Assembly (NCBI GenBank): GCA_028023455.1
Contig: JAQFVV010000142.1
Span: forward strand, 3,033,740-3,097,739
Length of the DNA stretch: 64,000 nucleotides
Direction: 5' to 3'
Source: Epiperipatus broadwayi
Taxonomy: Eukaryota > Onychophora > Udeonychophora > Euonychophora > Peripatidae
Below the pieces are notes generated by a model that was not told where the DNA came from, searched no databases, and worked only from the letters and a program-made list of their open reading frames with translations. This document shows positions 11,922 through 22,272 of this stretch, piece by piece (the first letter of the stretch is position 1; each line of letters starts with the position of its first letter). A program made the position numbers and the translations under genes.

Positions 11922-13455
11922 ATAAAAATAAATTTTAATTACATTCATATCAACCTTTCAAGCCAAATTGTGCAAACGCTTTTGCGAGTGTTAAATAATA
12001 AATGAATACCGTCTGACCAATACAAGATATAGAATTTATGCAGGAATAAAAGGAATCTCTTATTCCTATGACTCAAATATTTATATATGAGCAAATCTGA
12101 AGTACTGGCACAGAAGGTGTGACTATAGAACAGTCACTTTAAATTACTATATATAACGTATGAATGAATGACGCCGATGAAATTTACTAGAATTTACTGA
12201 ATGTCATTCCCACTGAAACTTAATCATATATATAAATCAGCATTTATTTTTATAGCGTCTGTATACAATTGTAATTACATTCATATCGGCCTTTCAAGCC
12301 AAATTGTGCAAACGCTTTTGCGAGTGTTAAATAATAAATGAATACCGTCTGACCAATACAAGATATAGAATTTATGCAGGAATAAAAGGAATCCTCTTAT
12401 TCCTACGACTCAAATATTTATATATGAGCAAATCTGAAGTACTGGCACAGAAGGTGTGACTATAGAACAGTCACTTTAAATTACTATATATAACGTATGA
12501 ATGAATGACGCCGATGAAATTTACTAGAATTTACTGAACGTCATTCCCACTGAAACTTAATCATATATATAAATCAGCATTTATTTTTATAGCATCTGTA
12601 TACAATTGTAATTACATTTATATCGGCCTTTCAAGCCAAATTGTGCAAACGCTTTTGCGAATGATCATTATTTAACACTCGCAAAAGCGTTTGCACAATT
12701 TGGCTTGAAAGGCCGATATGAATGTAATTACAATTGTATACAGACGCTATAAAAATAAATGCTGATTTATATATATGATTAAGTTTCAGTGGGAATGACG
12801 TTCAGTAAATTCTAGTAAATTTCATCGGCGTCATTCATTCATACGTTATATATAGTAATTTAAAGTGACTGTTCTATAGTCACACCTTCTGTGCCAGTAC
12901 TTCAGATTTGCTCATATATAAATATTTGAGTCGTAGGAATAAGAGATTCCTTTTATTCCTGCATAAATTCTATATCTTGTATTGGTCAGACGGTATTCAT
13001 TTATTATTTAACACTCGCAAAAGCGTTTGCACAATTTGGCTTGAAAGGCCGATATGAATGTAATTACAATTGTATACAGACGCTATAAAAATAAATGCTG
13101 ATTTATATATATGATTAAGTTTCAGTGGGAATGACTTTCAGTAAATTTTAGTAAATTTCATCGGCGTCATTCATTCATACGTTATATATAGTAATTTAAA
13201 GTGACTGTTCTATAGTCACACCTTCTGTGCCAGTACTTCAGATTTGCTCATATATAAATATTTGAGTCGTAGGAATAAGAGATTCCTTTTATTCCTGCAT
13301 AAATTCTATATCTTGTATTGGTCAGACAGTATTCATTTATTATTTAACACTCACAAAAGCGTTTGCACAATTTGGCTTGAAAGGCCGATATGAATGTAAT
13401 TACAATTGTATACAGATGCTATAAAAATAAATGCTGATTTATAAAAATAAATTTT
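11922..13455. repeat. Inverted array of 337-bp units flanked by 15-bp direct repeats
   Basis: Left half: two full units plus a partial unit in direct order, with equivalent points near 11938, 12275 and 12612 (period about 337 bp). At about 12660 the sequence turns round, and the right half carries the same units in inverted order (equivalent points near 12671, 13011, 13345). Units differ by only a few substitutions. ATAAAAATAAATTTT occurs at 11922-11936 and 13441-13455. Each unit contains a hairpin GAATGACG...CGTCATTC, a GTGACTG-TTCTATA-GTCAC hairpin and the turn sequence CGCAAAAGCG. No coding potential. Confidence 0.85.
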
Positions 13456-14180
13456 GTAAATTTTACAATGCAATAGTGGTTTTTTTGTTGTTGTCTTGGA
13501 GTGTCATATATGATTTCATTTTAAAAAAAAGACAATTTAGTCAATTTTACAATAATATAGTAGTCATTTTTTTGTCTCAGAGTCCCATATGTGGCCATAT
13601 TTATTAATACCATTTCTTTGGTTTTATGTTGAATTTATCTTTAAAAAAAAGTGGTGTTTTTTGAAATAATACACCTTTATTTTTCTTTAAAAAGTACCTT
13701 ATTCAAATTTAAAAAAAAAAAAAAGTGGTGCTTTTTTTGTAATTATTTTTTTAATTATCTTACATTGGTGGCTTTTTTTTTGTAATTATATTACATGTTT
13801 TAAAAAAAACTATTTTTTTTTTATTTTTAGCAAAAAAAGAAGGGGGGGTTTAATAATATGCTTTTTTTGATAATAGCAGTAAGTTAGCTTACAATGTGCA
13901 GGTAATGTGTTCCAAAAAGCGTAATTTATTTTATAGTAATTAAGCTAGGTGGCTTTCTTTTTTTTCTTTTTAATAATAGTACAACAAATGTACTCTAAAA
14001 AGCAGACTCTTTCCCCCCAGTAATTAATCAGATTCTGCTTTTTTGATTTTCCTGCTTTCACCTTGTCTTTTTGTTTATCTTCTTATTACAGTAGTTACCC
14101 AACAAAAAAAGCCACTTTCTTTTTATTTACAATAAAGAATCAAAGACTGTTTTTTTTTTGTTTAAGGAAGCCTGCTTTCA
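13456..14180. repeat. Homopolymer-rich degenerate repeat zone
   Basis: Repeated GTGGTGCTTTTTTT/TTTTTTGTAATTA-type strings with many A7-14 and T7-9 runs and one G7 run at about 13841. Probably an eroded low-complexity tandem repeat. No gene. Confidence 0.45.
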
Positions 14181-14299
14181 TCCACCCCCTACTCTTCAAC
14201 ACTGACAGTCTGGTTGTAATATTAAATTAAAGCTTTAAAGAAAAACAAAATGAACAACACCAAACAAAAAAAAACTTTGAAATTGATTGCCTTACAAAT

Positions 14300-14640
14300 T
14301 CATCACAATGACAAAACAGATTCATTGAAACAATAAATTTATTAATGACATATGACTGTAATTAATAAGAAAACTTTTGGCTGAAAAGTGGAAAGTCTGC
14401 TATTTTTGAACAACATTTGACTACCTTAACAATTTAAAGAACAAACAGCCAGAAATGACTGGAGACTAGTGAGAACACACAAACTCCCAAGTTCCTCTAC
14501 TAACTATCATAGCTTTACACATAAACATTGATTGACATGTGGCAGAATGTTTTGAGCCTGCAGAAAGGCAACTGCATCAGCTTCTATTGCCTTCAGCCAT
14601 TTTTTTTCTCATATGAGTCATGGCCAAAATAGGACTTTTT
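14300..14640 (-). pseudogene. Merlin/ISXO2-like transposase N-terminal remnant
   Basis: The minus strand near 14530-14610 reads MRKKWLKAIEAD then AVAFLQAQNILPHVNQC. This matches the start of ISXO2/IS1016-like (Merlin) transposases, where a helix with a ..AV.FLQ..GIL....C pattern precedes a zinc ribbon. Weak W-x-C-like and serine-rich remains follow toward 14330 across stops and frameshifts. The similar segment at 25.9 kb, independently degenerate, strengthens the assignment. No DDE catalytic part and no terminal inverted repeats are visible. Confidence 0.5.
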
Positions 14641-16094
14641 CACGAACCTGCAATCATGCTGTGCCGGAACCATTTCCAAATTTAAAACACTTCCACATTG
14701 CATATGAAAGCATTGCTGATATGCTGACAATTAGTAGTAGATAATATTACATCAGTTGGGGTCTAGAGAAAACCATTTGAAATAACATTTCAATAGTTCT
14801 AAAACTTTCCAGTACACCGAACCTCAAATTAAATGGTAGCGAAGTGCCATTACTGATTGTACACATAGAAAGCCACACAAAGCTGGGCAGAACATTTCTG
14901 TGCATATGCATAGAAAGTGATGCCATCATGCAGAACAATTCAAATGGCTTTTATGATTGTAGTGTTGTATTGTATTAGCCATAGATTCGGACATGGCAGA
15001 ATGAAATGGCTCTTAGTGATCAGTAGTGTCATAGTTTCAGCCACATAAATTGCATCACATGGCCACTAAATGTCTACTATGATTGTAGTGGTGTATAGGT
15101 TGAACATCTGGCTGTGAAAGCAGTATTATTCTGTATTTTTACATAGAAGCAGTGCCGTCAAGTGATGTACAGTGGCTATTTAATTACCTAGAAGACTAAG
15201 ATAAATTTAGGATTAGTTATTATCAAAGAAAGAAAAAAATTAAAAGTAAGTATATAAATATTGTTATTAAAATTAAAAAAAAATTGTCCTAACTATTTTG
15301 ACAAAAATTCATTCTTGTTTACCCAATAGAAACTGTTTCTATCTTTACCATAATAAATTTTTAAGAGGTGTCATTTTAAAAATAAATGCTTTAAAAAAAT
15401 TTCCTTGTAATGATATAAGTTTTTGGTTTAAAATAAATATTTTACAAATTGTATTACATAAATAACTTTTGAATTATAAACAAATTGCTAAAAATTATTT
15501 TTCTTTATAAACTTTTCAGTTATTTGCCTTTGGGCTACAATACTGTCATTCACAAATTCTTATTTCTGTTGATATCTAAAGGAGCAGGTCTCACAACATT
15601 GATATGCAAATTAGATATTGTAATTACCTAAAAGCTCTGTATAATGCTGACATCTTCAGATTTTTTTTAAACTAATAATTTTAAAATTATTACTGTGGTC
15701 AAATAAAACTGTGTGCAGTAATGTAATCTTATAGGTAGAATTAAAACAATGTAGAGAAAATATAGGGTTAGTTATGTCATCTTAACACCAAAACAGTGAC
15801 ATAGCATGAGATGTTTGCTATTGAGGCAAATCACATTAAAAGTATTTTATGAAGAACATAAGCATCATTTTCATGGAAGGAGTAGACTATATTTATATTA
15901 TAAGAATTATTTTAATGTCTCTCTAAAAACTACCATATTTATTGTTTTTCTTGGGAAGATATGGCAGAGACTAGTATACATTAGAGAGCTATAATTAGAC
16001 ATGAAATATTTTACAAAGAAAAGTTTTCTGCTAAAAACATTAAAAGATAGCATCACAAAATATCAAATAAACAAAAAATGGTCAATATATTTTA
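14641..16094. other. Slightly GC-richer non-coding stretch
   Basis: From 14640 to about 15170 base composition is less AT-biased than the surroundings, suggesting decayed transposon sequence next to the Merlin-like remnant. I could not match either strand to a family. 15171-16094 is ordinary AT-rich sequence. Confidence 0.4.
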
Positions 16095-16612
16095 TAAATG
16101 GATTACAAAAAAAATCAAGTCAGGTGTCATGACTAATTTTATAAGCTTGTGATTACAAATGTTATATATAGAGCTCATAAAACAAACTCTTAACAAGCTT
16201 TGTAGAATACCTCCAACCTCAGACCAGTTTCTGCTACTGGCATCCTCAGTGAGGTGCTAGGATATTCAATTATTAGATTAAAAATACCAGGACAAGTCCA
16301 ACACTTTATTTAATGTATAACTATTAAGTAAAAACTCTGAAATTTGCAGACATCCATATGTCTTCCATTCCAGCTATCTAACTTAAGTAGCCATATGGGA
16401 CTGAACTAAGTTCAGATATACCATATATTAATAGGTTTAGCAATATAAAATTGACAAAACCATCATAGCAAAAAAATAAAATAAACAAAAAATCAAGTCA
16501 GATGTCACATGATCTAACTTAATAAGCTTATATTTACAAATGTTATATATAGAGTTCGCAAAACAAAGCTTGAAGAGTTTGTTTTGCAAGCTCTATATAT
16601 AATATTTATAAA
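16095..16612 (-). mobile_element. Hammerhead retrozyme-like element, family A, tandem remnant
   Basis: A minus-strand unit carries a ribozyme at 16216-16255. The segment beginning AATCAAGTCA at 16113 recurs at 16491, giving a direct-repeat period of 378 bp, so more than one monomer in tandem was inserted. The second unit stops before its expected ribozyme (about 16594) and turns into a short inverted repeat (GTTTTGCAAGCTCTATATAT against ATATATAGAGTTCGCAAAAC). The unit matches the copies at 47.7-48.2 kb. No open frame, as expected for a non-autonomous element. Confidence 0.75.
16216..16255 (-). ncRNA. Type I hammerhead ribozyme, intact core (family A)
   Basis: On the minus strand: stem I ACCTCA/TGAGGT (6 bp), CTGAGGA, stem II TGC-CAGTA-GCA (3 bp with loop), GAA, stem III AC-TG-GT (2 bp, 2-nt loop), then the cleavage-site C. 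Every required core base (C3 U4 G5 A6 N7 G8 A9, G12 A13 A14, A15.1-U16.1, C17) is present. The very short stem III is the form known from PLE terminal repeats and animal retrozymes. Cleavage would fall after the C complementary to 16222. Confidence 0.85.
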
Positions 16613-19600
16613 TAAATGTATTTATGATTCTTAGACTCATATGTAAAATCACCATGAAACTTATTTTTAGAAAAGTTTTTCTTCTCTTTCTTGAAATTAG
16701 AAGGTCAAACTCATTTACAAATGGCTGCTATATGTATCTATTATATGTAAATAGTAAGTCATGGATTTAAATCTATGAAATAACCTATTATATATTCATG
16801 ATTAATATATGTAAATCATGAAACATATATATATATTGTAAATATCGATAAGTCTATCTATATTTTAAAAATTGTCATTTGTTATTAAAAAAAAAATCTC
16901 TTTGAGTTGATGTTTACATATGAAGTATTATTATTGTTTATGTTTATTAGGTATAGTTATTGTTTGAAGTTATTATTTTATTTATATGTTGATGGTACAT
17001 CGTTATGAATATTTAATTATTATAAATAGATAAAGACATATAAATTGTTGATTATATAAAAAAATTATTTTATTTGCAGTGATTATTAAAAAAATGCAAT
17101 ATTATTATTTATGTATATTTTTAAAGCTGTCAAATAAATTTTCAATTTAATATTTTTTATATATATATGCTTGATATTTTATTTTTTTTTAATGTTAATT
17201 GTTTTAAAAGAAAACATGTATAACAAGGGTTTTCAAAACAGCATTTGCTGGCGCGTGGAACAACAACAACAACAATAAAAGAAGCCATTATTATTATTGT
17301 TATTGGAATAGTTATAAAACAAACAAGAGGATAAAATTTTGTTGTACTTTATTTCTTTGAAATTACCATTCTTCAGAATATTGGAATAAGAGATATTTTT
17401 ATGGTAAATACATAAATTATGGCCTGCTAATTGGGATATATATCGCAGCCAAGAGGCTGCACCATTACTTTCATTTATTCCAAGGCAATTTAAAATGAAA
17501 CAACTAAGAAAATTTCAATATATGTATTTCATCGCGTCTGGAGCCGAAATTTGATATAGCTATCTGGAATCTATAATGGTCAATCTAATAATAATCTGGA
17601 GGTAACTAAAATTAATATATTGGATTCAACATTTCAATTTATTTATTTATTTTTCAAGGAAAGAAATTTTAGAAGGATAAAAATATACATATATCCAAGA
17701 ATTGACAATTTTCTCTAACGTAATAGTTTCTTCACCTTCGATAGAATGCATTCTAATAGTAAACGGATAAAGAAATAACCCATGGAATAAATTGACCTTT
17801 GAAGGAAAACTAACTAAGTGAACTTTGAAAAGGTAGTTAATAATTTTATATGTATGAATGATATATAAATATATTTTTGAGATCGATATTTTTGTTTACT
17901 TTTATTTTTCATTATAAAAATATAACGTGTTATAAATATTTAATTCAAGCGTCTTGTTTTCTAACAGCAATAAATGTTTAACAGGTTTCAAAATTAATAC
18001 TTAAGTAATTTAAAATTTTAAATATATATATTTGCTGTATGTAATATTTTTTTTTTATCATTTTAAATATCTGAAAAGTATAAGTATGGATTTGTATTTA
18101 TATTGATATCTACTTGTTAAGCATAGATATGTCTTTATATATTTAATATATATACTTATTGCAAGTATATATGTATATTTATTATTTGGGTTTGTATTTA
18201 AAACATTGATATTACCTAAAATTAAACCATAATATATAATAAAGGATGTACTATTTGTTTTATAAGTAACGTCTTTGTAATTTATTTGAAAGAGCGGTAA
18301 TATATTATTCTTATTCTTCTTTTAATGCTAGAGTCATTATGAAATTAATTGAATTCACAATTTGTTTATATATATAACCGGGATAATTTTGTCTTTCTTC
18401 AATTTAAATGGAATGCAGCAAGGACGTTCCATTACATTTGGCGCAACAACTAGGGCTCGAAATAAGCTAATTAGGGCTTGAAATACCCCACATACCTGAG
18501 AGATGTGTAGTATATATATTGATATGAGATGTATAGTTTAAAGAAAGAGAAGCATTTTTGTGTGTTTAATTTTTTTTTTTTTTATATAAATGGAAATATT
18601 TTGGCCTTATGTTTAGATGGTGATTGTTACTGTTATTGTATTTTTTTAATGATGAAAGATAAATATAGTCATGAAGCAGTTTAATTTCAATTTAAAAATT
18701 ATATTGATGGTGTTAAATTATAGCGTAATAATTTTGTCCATATTTGGAAAGTTTATGTTGTAGAAAATCTATAATTTTGAAGGTTGGATTGGATATTTGA
18801 TTGTTGGAGTTTGGTTGGTTCTGTTGCAAGTATTGATGTTGGATGGGGAATTTTTGTCATTATCTTGAGGATGTGATGCATTCATGTCACTTGTGATTGA
18901 TTGATCTCATTTATTGCTCCAACCCAAATTTTGATGTTTATTATTATTTATCATGAAGCAGTTAACAGTAGTCCTGCCATGATTTTACCTTTAAGACTCC
19001 AGAGAGAGTAAGGTATAATTATTTTGATATATGTATAATATTTGCCTCTAAGTCTCCCAAAGATGAGCAAGGAAATATTTTATAAATAATAGCCCCTAAG
19101 ACTTGGATGTAAGGAGGGCAGTGTAATAGTGTTTTCAGAAAATTATTATGGGTTGTAGTAGCTTGGATAGAATGAAATGTGATAGTCATCTAAGTGTTCA
19201 TGAAACATTGTATGCTTTAGGAGTAATGATTGAATTCTTTTATCTATATCAAAGTTGTGAAGTGCTAATCAATCTTTTGGCTGTCAGTATCTGTCGGATC
19301 TTTGGAGGAATAGATAAGTATATAACTTAAATATATAACACCAAACTTAAGGGCTTGATTAATTGATTATTGTTTGTAACAAATAATCTATTACATTGAT
19401 TATCAATTAGGGTTTGAAAACAAACATATCAATGTTTTATTTTCCATTATAAGTGACTTTTAAACATGAAGTTCAATTAGTGAATGTTTGTTGATAGTAA
19501 ATTGCATTAGTACAATTTTAGTAAAATAGTGTTTTGGGCACAAAAGCTAATAATTAGTGAAGTGGATTTTTTTTTTTATGTATATAAAATGTTATTAAGT

Positions 19601-20157
19601 TTTAAGGTCCAGAAAATTTATAGGTATCAATTTAGTAAGTTTATGCTTAACTACCATTATCTTGAGTGTGAAAGTTATCTCACAATATTATTGAATTGGT
19701 TGTTTTCAAGGCATGTGAACATTTTATTGTATTTTAAATATTTCAAGGTTATATTGAATTTGATATGAAATTTCCACATTTCAATATTGTATAAGTGTGG
19801 AATATTTATTATCATTATCTATAAATAAATGTTAGTTAGTGATCTCAGTTGTTACTTTCTTTTTTCTCTCTCTATATATATATATATTTTAGAGGAATTT
19901 ATTATTGTTATAGTGATAGATGAGATTTTTTTTTTTAAGCCAATAAGTTTATGAGTTCTAACAACTGAAATTTAGATTGTCGGATAGCTATTATGTATTA
20001 TAAAATTAAAAAGGCTTGTACTTTGCTTGGTTGAATAATTGCTTGTTGGAATAATGATTGGAGATGGTGAGCCCTTGATCTGTGGTAATTACTACATAGA
20101 AATATATATATATATCTTAGATATTTTTTTTTGTATAATATTACAGTATTAGTAATA
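16613..20157. other. AT-rich stretch, possibly LTR-retrotransposon flank
   Basis: No protein motif. Two strings resemble LTR-element primer-binding sites (TGGCGCGTGGAAC near 17249 and TGGCGCAACAAC near 18439), and the gag-like frame at 20158 follows. A (CAA)n tract lies at about 17260. I could not delimit any LTR. Confidence 0.35.
18439..18459 (+). other. Possible primer-binding site of an LTR retrotransposon
   Basis: The sequence ...CCATTACA then TTTGGCGCAACAACTAGGG resembles an LTR ending in CA followed by a tRNA primer site starting TGG (complement of the tRNA CCA end). No matching second LTR ending was found in the window, so this is tentative. Confidence 0.3.
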
Positions 20158-20409
20158 ATGGATAATAGTAACGAAATGCCAGTTAGTGGTAATTTTGATT
20201 TGGGGAGTTTAATAGAGAAACTGGAGGCTATGATGAAAACCAACTTAAAAACAAATTCTGATGAACTTTCCCAGAAACTAGAATCTAGATTAAAAACAAA
20301 TTCTGATGAACTTTCCCAGAAACTAGAATCTAGATTAAAAACAAATTCTGATGAACTTAGAGCTGAAATAAAAACAAGTTTAAAAAATAACTCTGATGAA
20401 CTAAAAGAG
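20158..20409 (+). CDS. Partial coiled-coil gag-like protein, cut by assembly gap
   Basis: Reads from ATG at 20158 for 84 codons into the run of Ns. I prefer this start over the in-frame ATG at 20131 because the nine extra residues (MYNITVLVI) look like untranslated AT-rich sequence; a possible splice acceptor (TATTACAG) lies just upstream. The protein begins MDNSNEMPVSGNF and then repeats the 15-residue unit KTNSDELSQKLESRL: a 45-bp DNA repeat at 20245-20289, 20290-20334 and a third partial copy. Leucine/charged spacing predicts a coiled coil. Repeated coiled-coil N-termini occur in Gag of some arthropod Gypsy-type elements, and weak LTR-like signals surround it. It could instead be a host gene exon. 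No zinc knuckle, protease or polymerase is visible. Confidence 0.45.
20245..20360 (+). repeat. 45-bp coding tandem repeat, 2.5 copies
   Basis: Two identical 45-bp units plus a partial third, in frame, encode the coiled-coil repeat. The array continues toward the N gap, so the true copy number may be larger. Confidence 0.85.
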
Positions 20410-20909
20410 NNNNNNNNNNNNNNNNNNNNNNNNNNNNNNNNNNNNNNNNNNNNNNNNNNNNNNNNNNNNNNNNNNNNNNNNNNNNNNNNNNNNNNNNNNN
20501 NNNNNNNNNNNNNNNNNNNNNNNNNNNNNNNNNNNNNNNNNNNNNNNNNNNNNNNNNNNNNNNNNNNNNNNNNNNNNNNNNNNNNNNNNNNNNNNNNNNN
20601 NNNNNNNNNNNNNNNNNNNNNNNNNNNNNNNNNNNNNNNNNNNNNNNNNNNNNNNNNNNNNNNNNNNNNNNNNNNNNNNNNNNNNNNNNNNNNNNNNNNN
20701 NNNNNNNNNNNNNNNNNNNNNNNNNNNNNNNNNNNNNNNNNNNNNNNNNNNNNNNNNNNNNNNNNNNNNNNNNNNNNNNNNNNNNNNNNNNNNNNNNNNN
20801 NNNNNNNNNNNNNNNNNNNNNNNNNNNNNNNNNNNNNNNNNNNNNNNNNNNNNNNNNNNNNNNNNNNNNNNNNNNNNNNNNNNNNNNNNNNNNNNNNNNN
20901 NNNNNNNNN
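20410..20909. other. Assembly gap, 500 Ns
   Basis: Exactly 500 Ns, a conventional placeholder length, sitting directly next to a tandem repeat that probably caused the break. Reading frames drawn across it are not meaningful. Confidence 0.98.
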
Positions 20910-21795
20910 ATATATATTGTGCCCTTTTATATGGGTCACCATTTAAGTTTTGTGCTAATCTAGTGGAAAATTTTAAATTTAAGAAGTATTTTAAAAATGT
21001 GATGTTGACTTTGCTTGTGGTAATGTTACCATAAGTTTAATTAAAGCAATCTATGATTGTTTGATATGTGAATTGTGTTGATCTTGAGAAGATATTTAAA
21101 TGATGATGATTGTGATGTAATACTGCATTAATAAATTTAATAACAAATGTTTAAAGCTAAAGTATTTAAAAGATTAAGTTAAAATTAGATAAAGATATTT
21201 ATTAAATTCAAAATATATGTTAAAAGTGAATAAAAATGTTTTAAATTATAAGTACTTAAAGTTGAGATTAATATTTAATTTTAATCATATCAAATAATTA
21301 TTTTAAAATCTATTATAATATCTTAAATATTTAAAAATATTTATTTTAAAAAAGCAATTGTTAAGTTTATTTTTAGACAAGCGTTCTTGTATTATAAAGA
21401 ACAGATATTATACACACGCGTGGAAGTTGTCTAATAAAGTTGCAATTATTATTTTACAAAATCATGTTATAAAATTTATAAATAATACGTGAGTTATCAC
21501 GAGATAAAAAGTAAAGATATTAATGTAAAATATTAAATTTGATTGTAAAAATATTATCTTAAAAATGTGACGTATTTAAAAAGATTTAATTTATTTTAAA
21601 ATGATCTTATAAAAGTTAAGATTTAAATTAAGTGAGAAATAATATTTCAAAAGAATGTTTAATAGATTTAAATAAACGATAAATATTGTTTTGAAAGAAT
21701 TTGATAAAATATCAAATATTAAATAAGTCATTATTTTATTTTTAATAGTGAATTGATAAATATGTAAATAAGCAAAAATTGATTGTTTAATCGTA

Positions 21796-21866
21796 CCAAT
21801 CAGATAAGGAGTTTCTGGCAGTATATAAGCTGGATTCAATTGTTGAGGGGGTCTCTCTACAATAAA
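21796..21866 (+). promoter_or_regulatory. LTR-like promoter block: CCAAT, TATA, AATAAA
   Basis: CCAAT at 21796-21800, TATATAAGC at 21822-21830, then GGGGGTCTCTCTACAATAAA with AATAAA at 21861-21866. A TATA box and polyadenylation signal within 45 bp is the layout of a compact LTR (U3/R) rather than of an ordinary gene. Boundaries and a partner LTR were not found, so the assignment is an inference. Confidence 0.35.
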
Positions 21867-22059
21867 ACTTCTAAGTCGTTTGTGCTATTAAGAAAATAGC
21901 TAAGTAAATTTAGAAACGCTCTTAAAAATCAGTTTTAAATCATAAGAGTGTTATTATATATAATTTATAATATTTTTAAAGTAATGAATATGCAGGAGTA
22001 ACTTAATAATTCCTTATCATCTTCTCAATATCGAAACTCAATTTACGTACAAATAATCA

Positions 22060-22272
22060 ATGGAAACATCACGTATCGGAGAAATTTATCAGAAACTTTA
22101 TGGTAAAAAAGTAACAGACGCTGGATTAGAACATAAAACTACAAGATGGAGGAAAGTAGTATTTTGGACTATAAATAGTTTTCAAAAGTTAAATTACTAT
22201 TGTCTATTACTAATAGATATTTTAAAGAAATATAAATATTTCTGTAAAAGAAAGTATTTTGACAAATTATAG
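22060..22272 (+). CDS. Unrecognised 70-codon frame downstream of LTR-like block
   Basis: Begins METSRIGEIYQKLYGKKVTD and is less AT-biased over its first 45 codons than its surroundings, then degrades into lysine/tyrosine-rich sequence typical of AT-rich noise. No family recognised. Its position about 200 bp after the LTR-like block would fit the start of an element's coding region, but chance is as likely. Confidence 0.2.
   Translation: METSRIGEIYQKLYGKKVTDAGLEHKTTRWRKVVFWTINSFQKLNYYCLLLIDILKKYKYFCKRKYFDKL

Noticed and set aside
12500-12545. Hammerhead in the 337-bp unit (CCGATGA..GAACGTC)
   Set aside because: U4 is C in every unit and there is no valid stem III or GAAA; kept only as a hairpin observation.
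15640-15670. CTGAAGA on the minus strand as a hammerhead core
   Set aside because: No GAAA strand or paired stems nearby. The same applies to CTGATGA-type strings near 29405, 57714 and 62250.
19998-20942. Long minus-strand frame of 314 codons
   Set aside because: Most of it is the run of Ns; the readable part is antisense to the coiled-coil frame.
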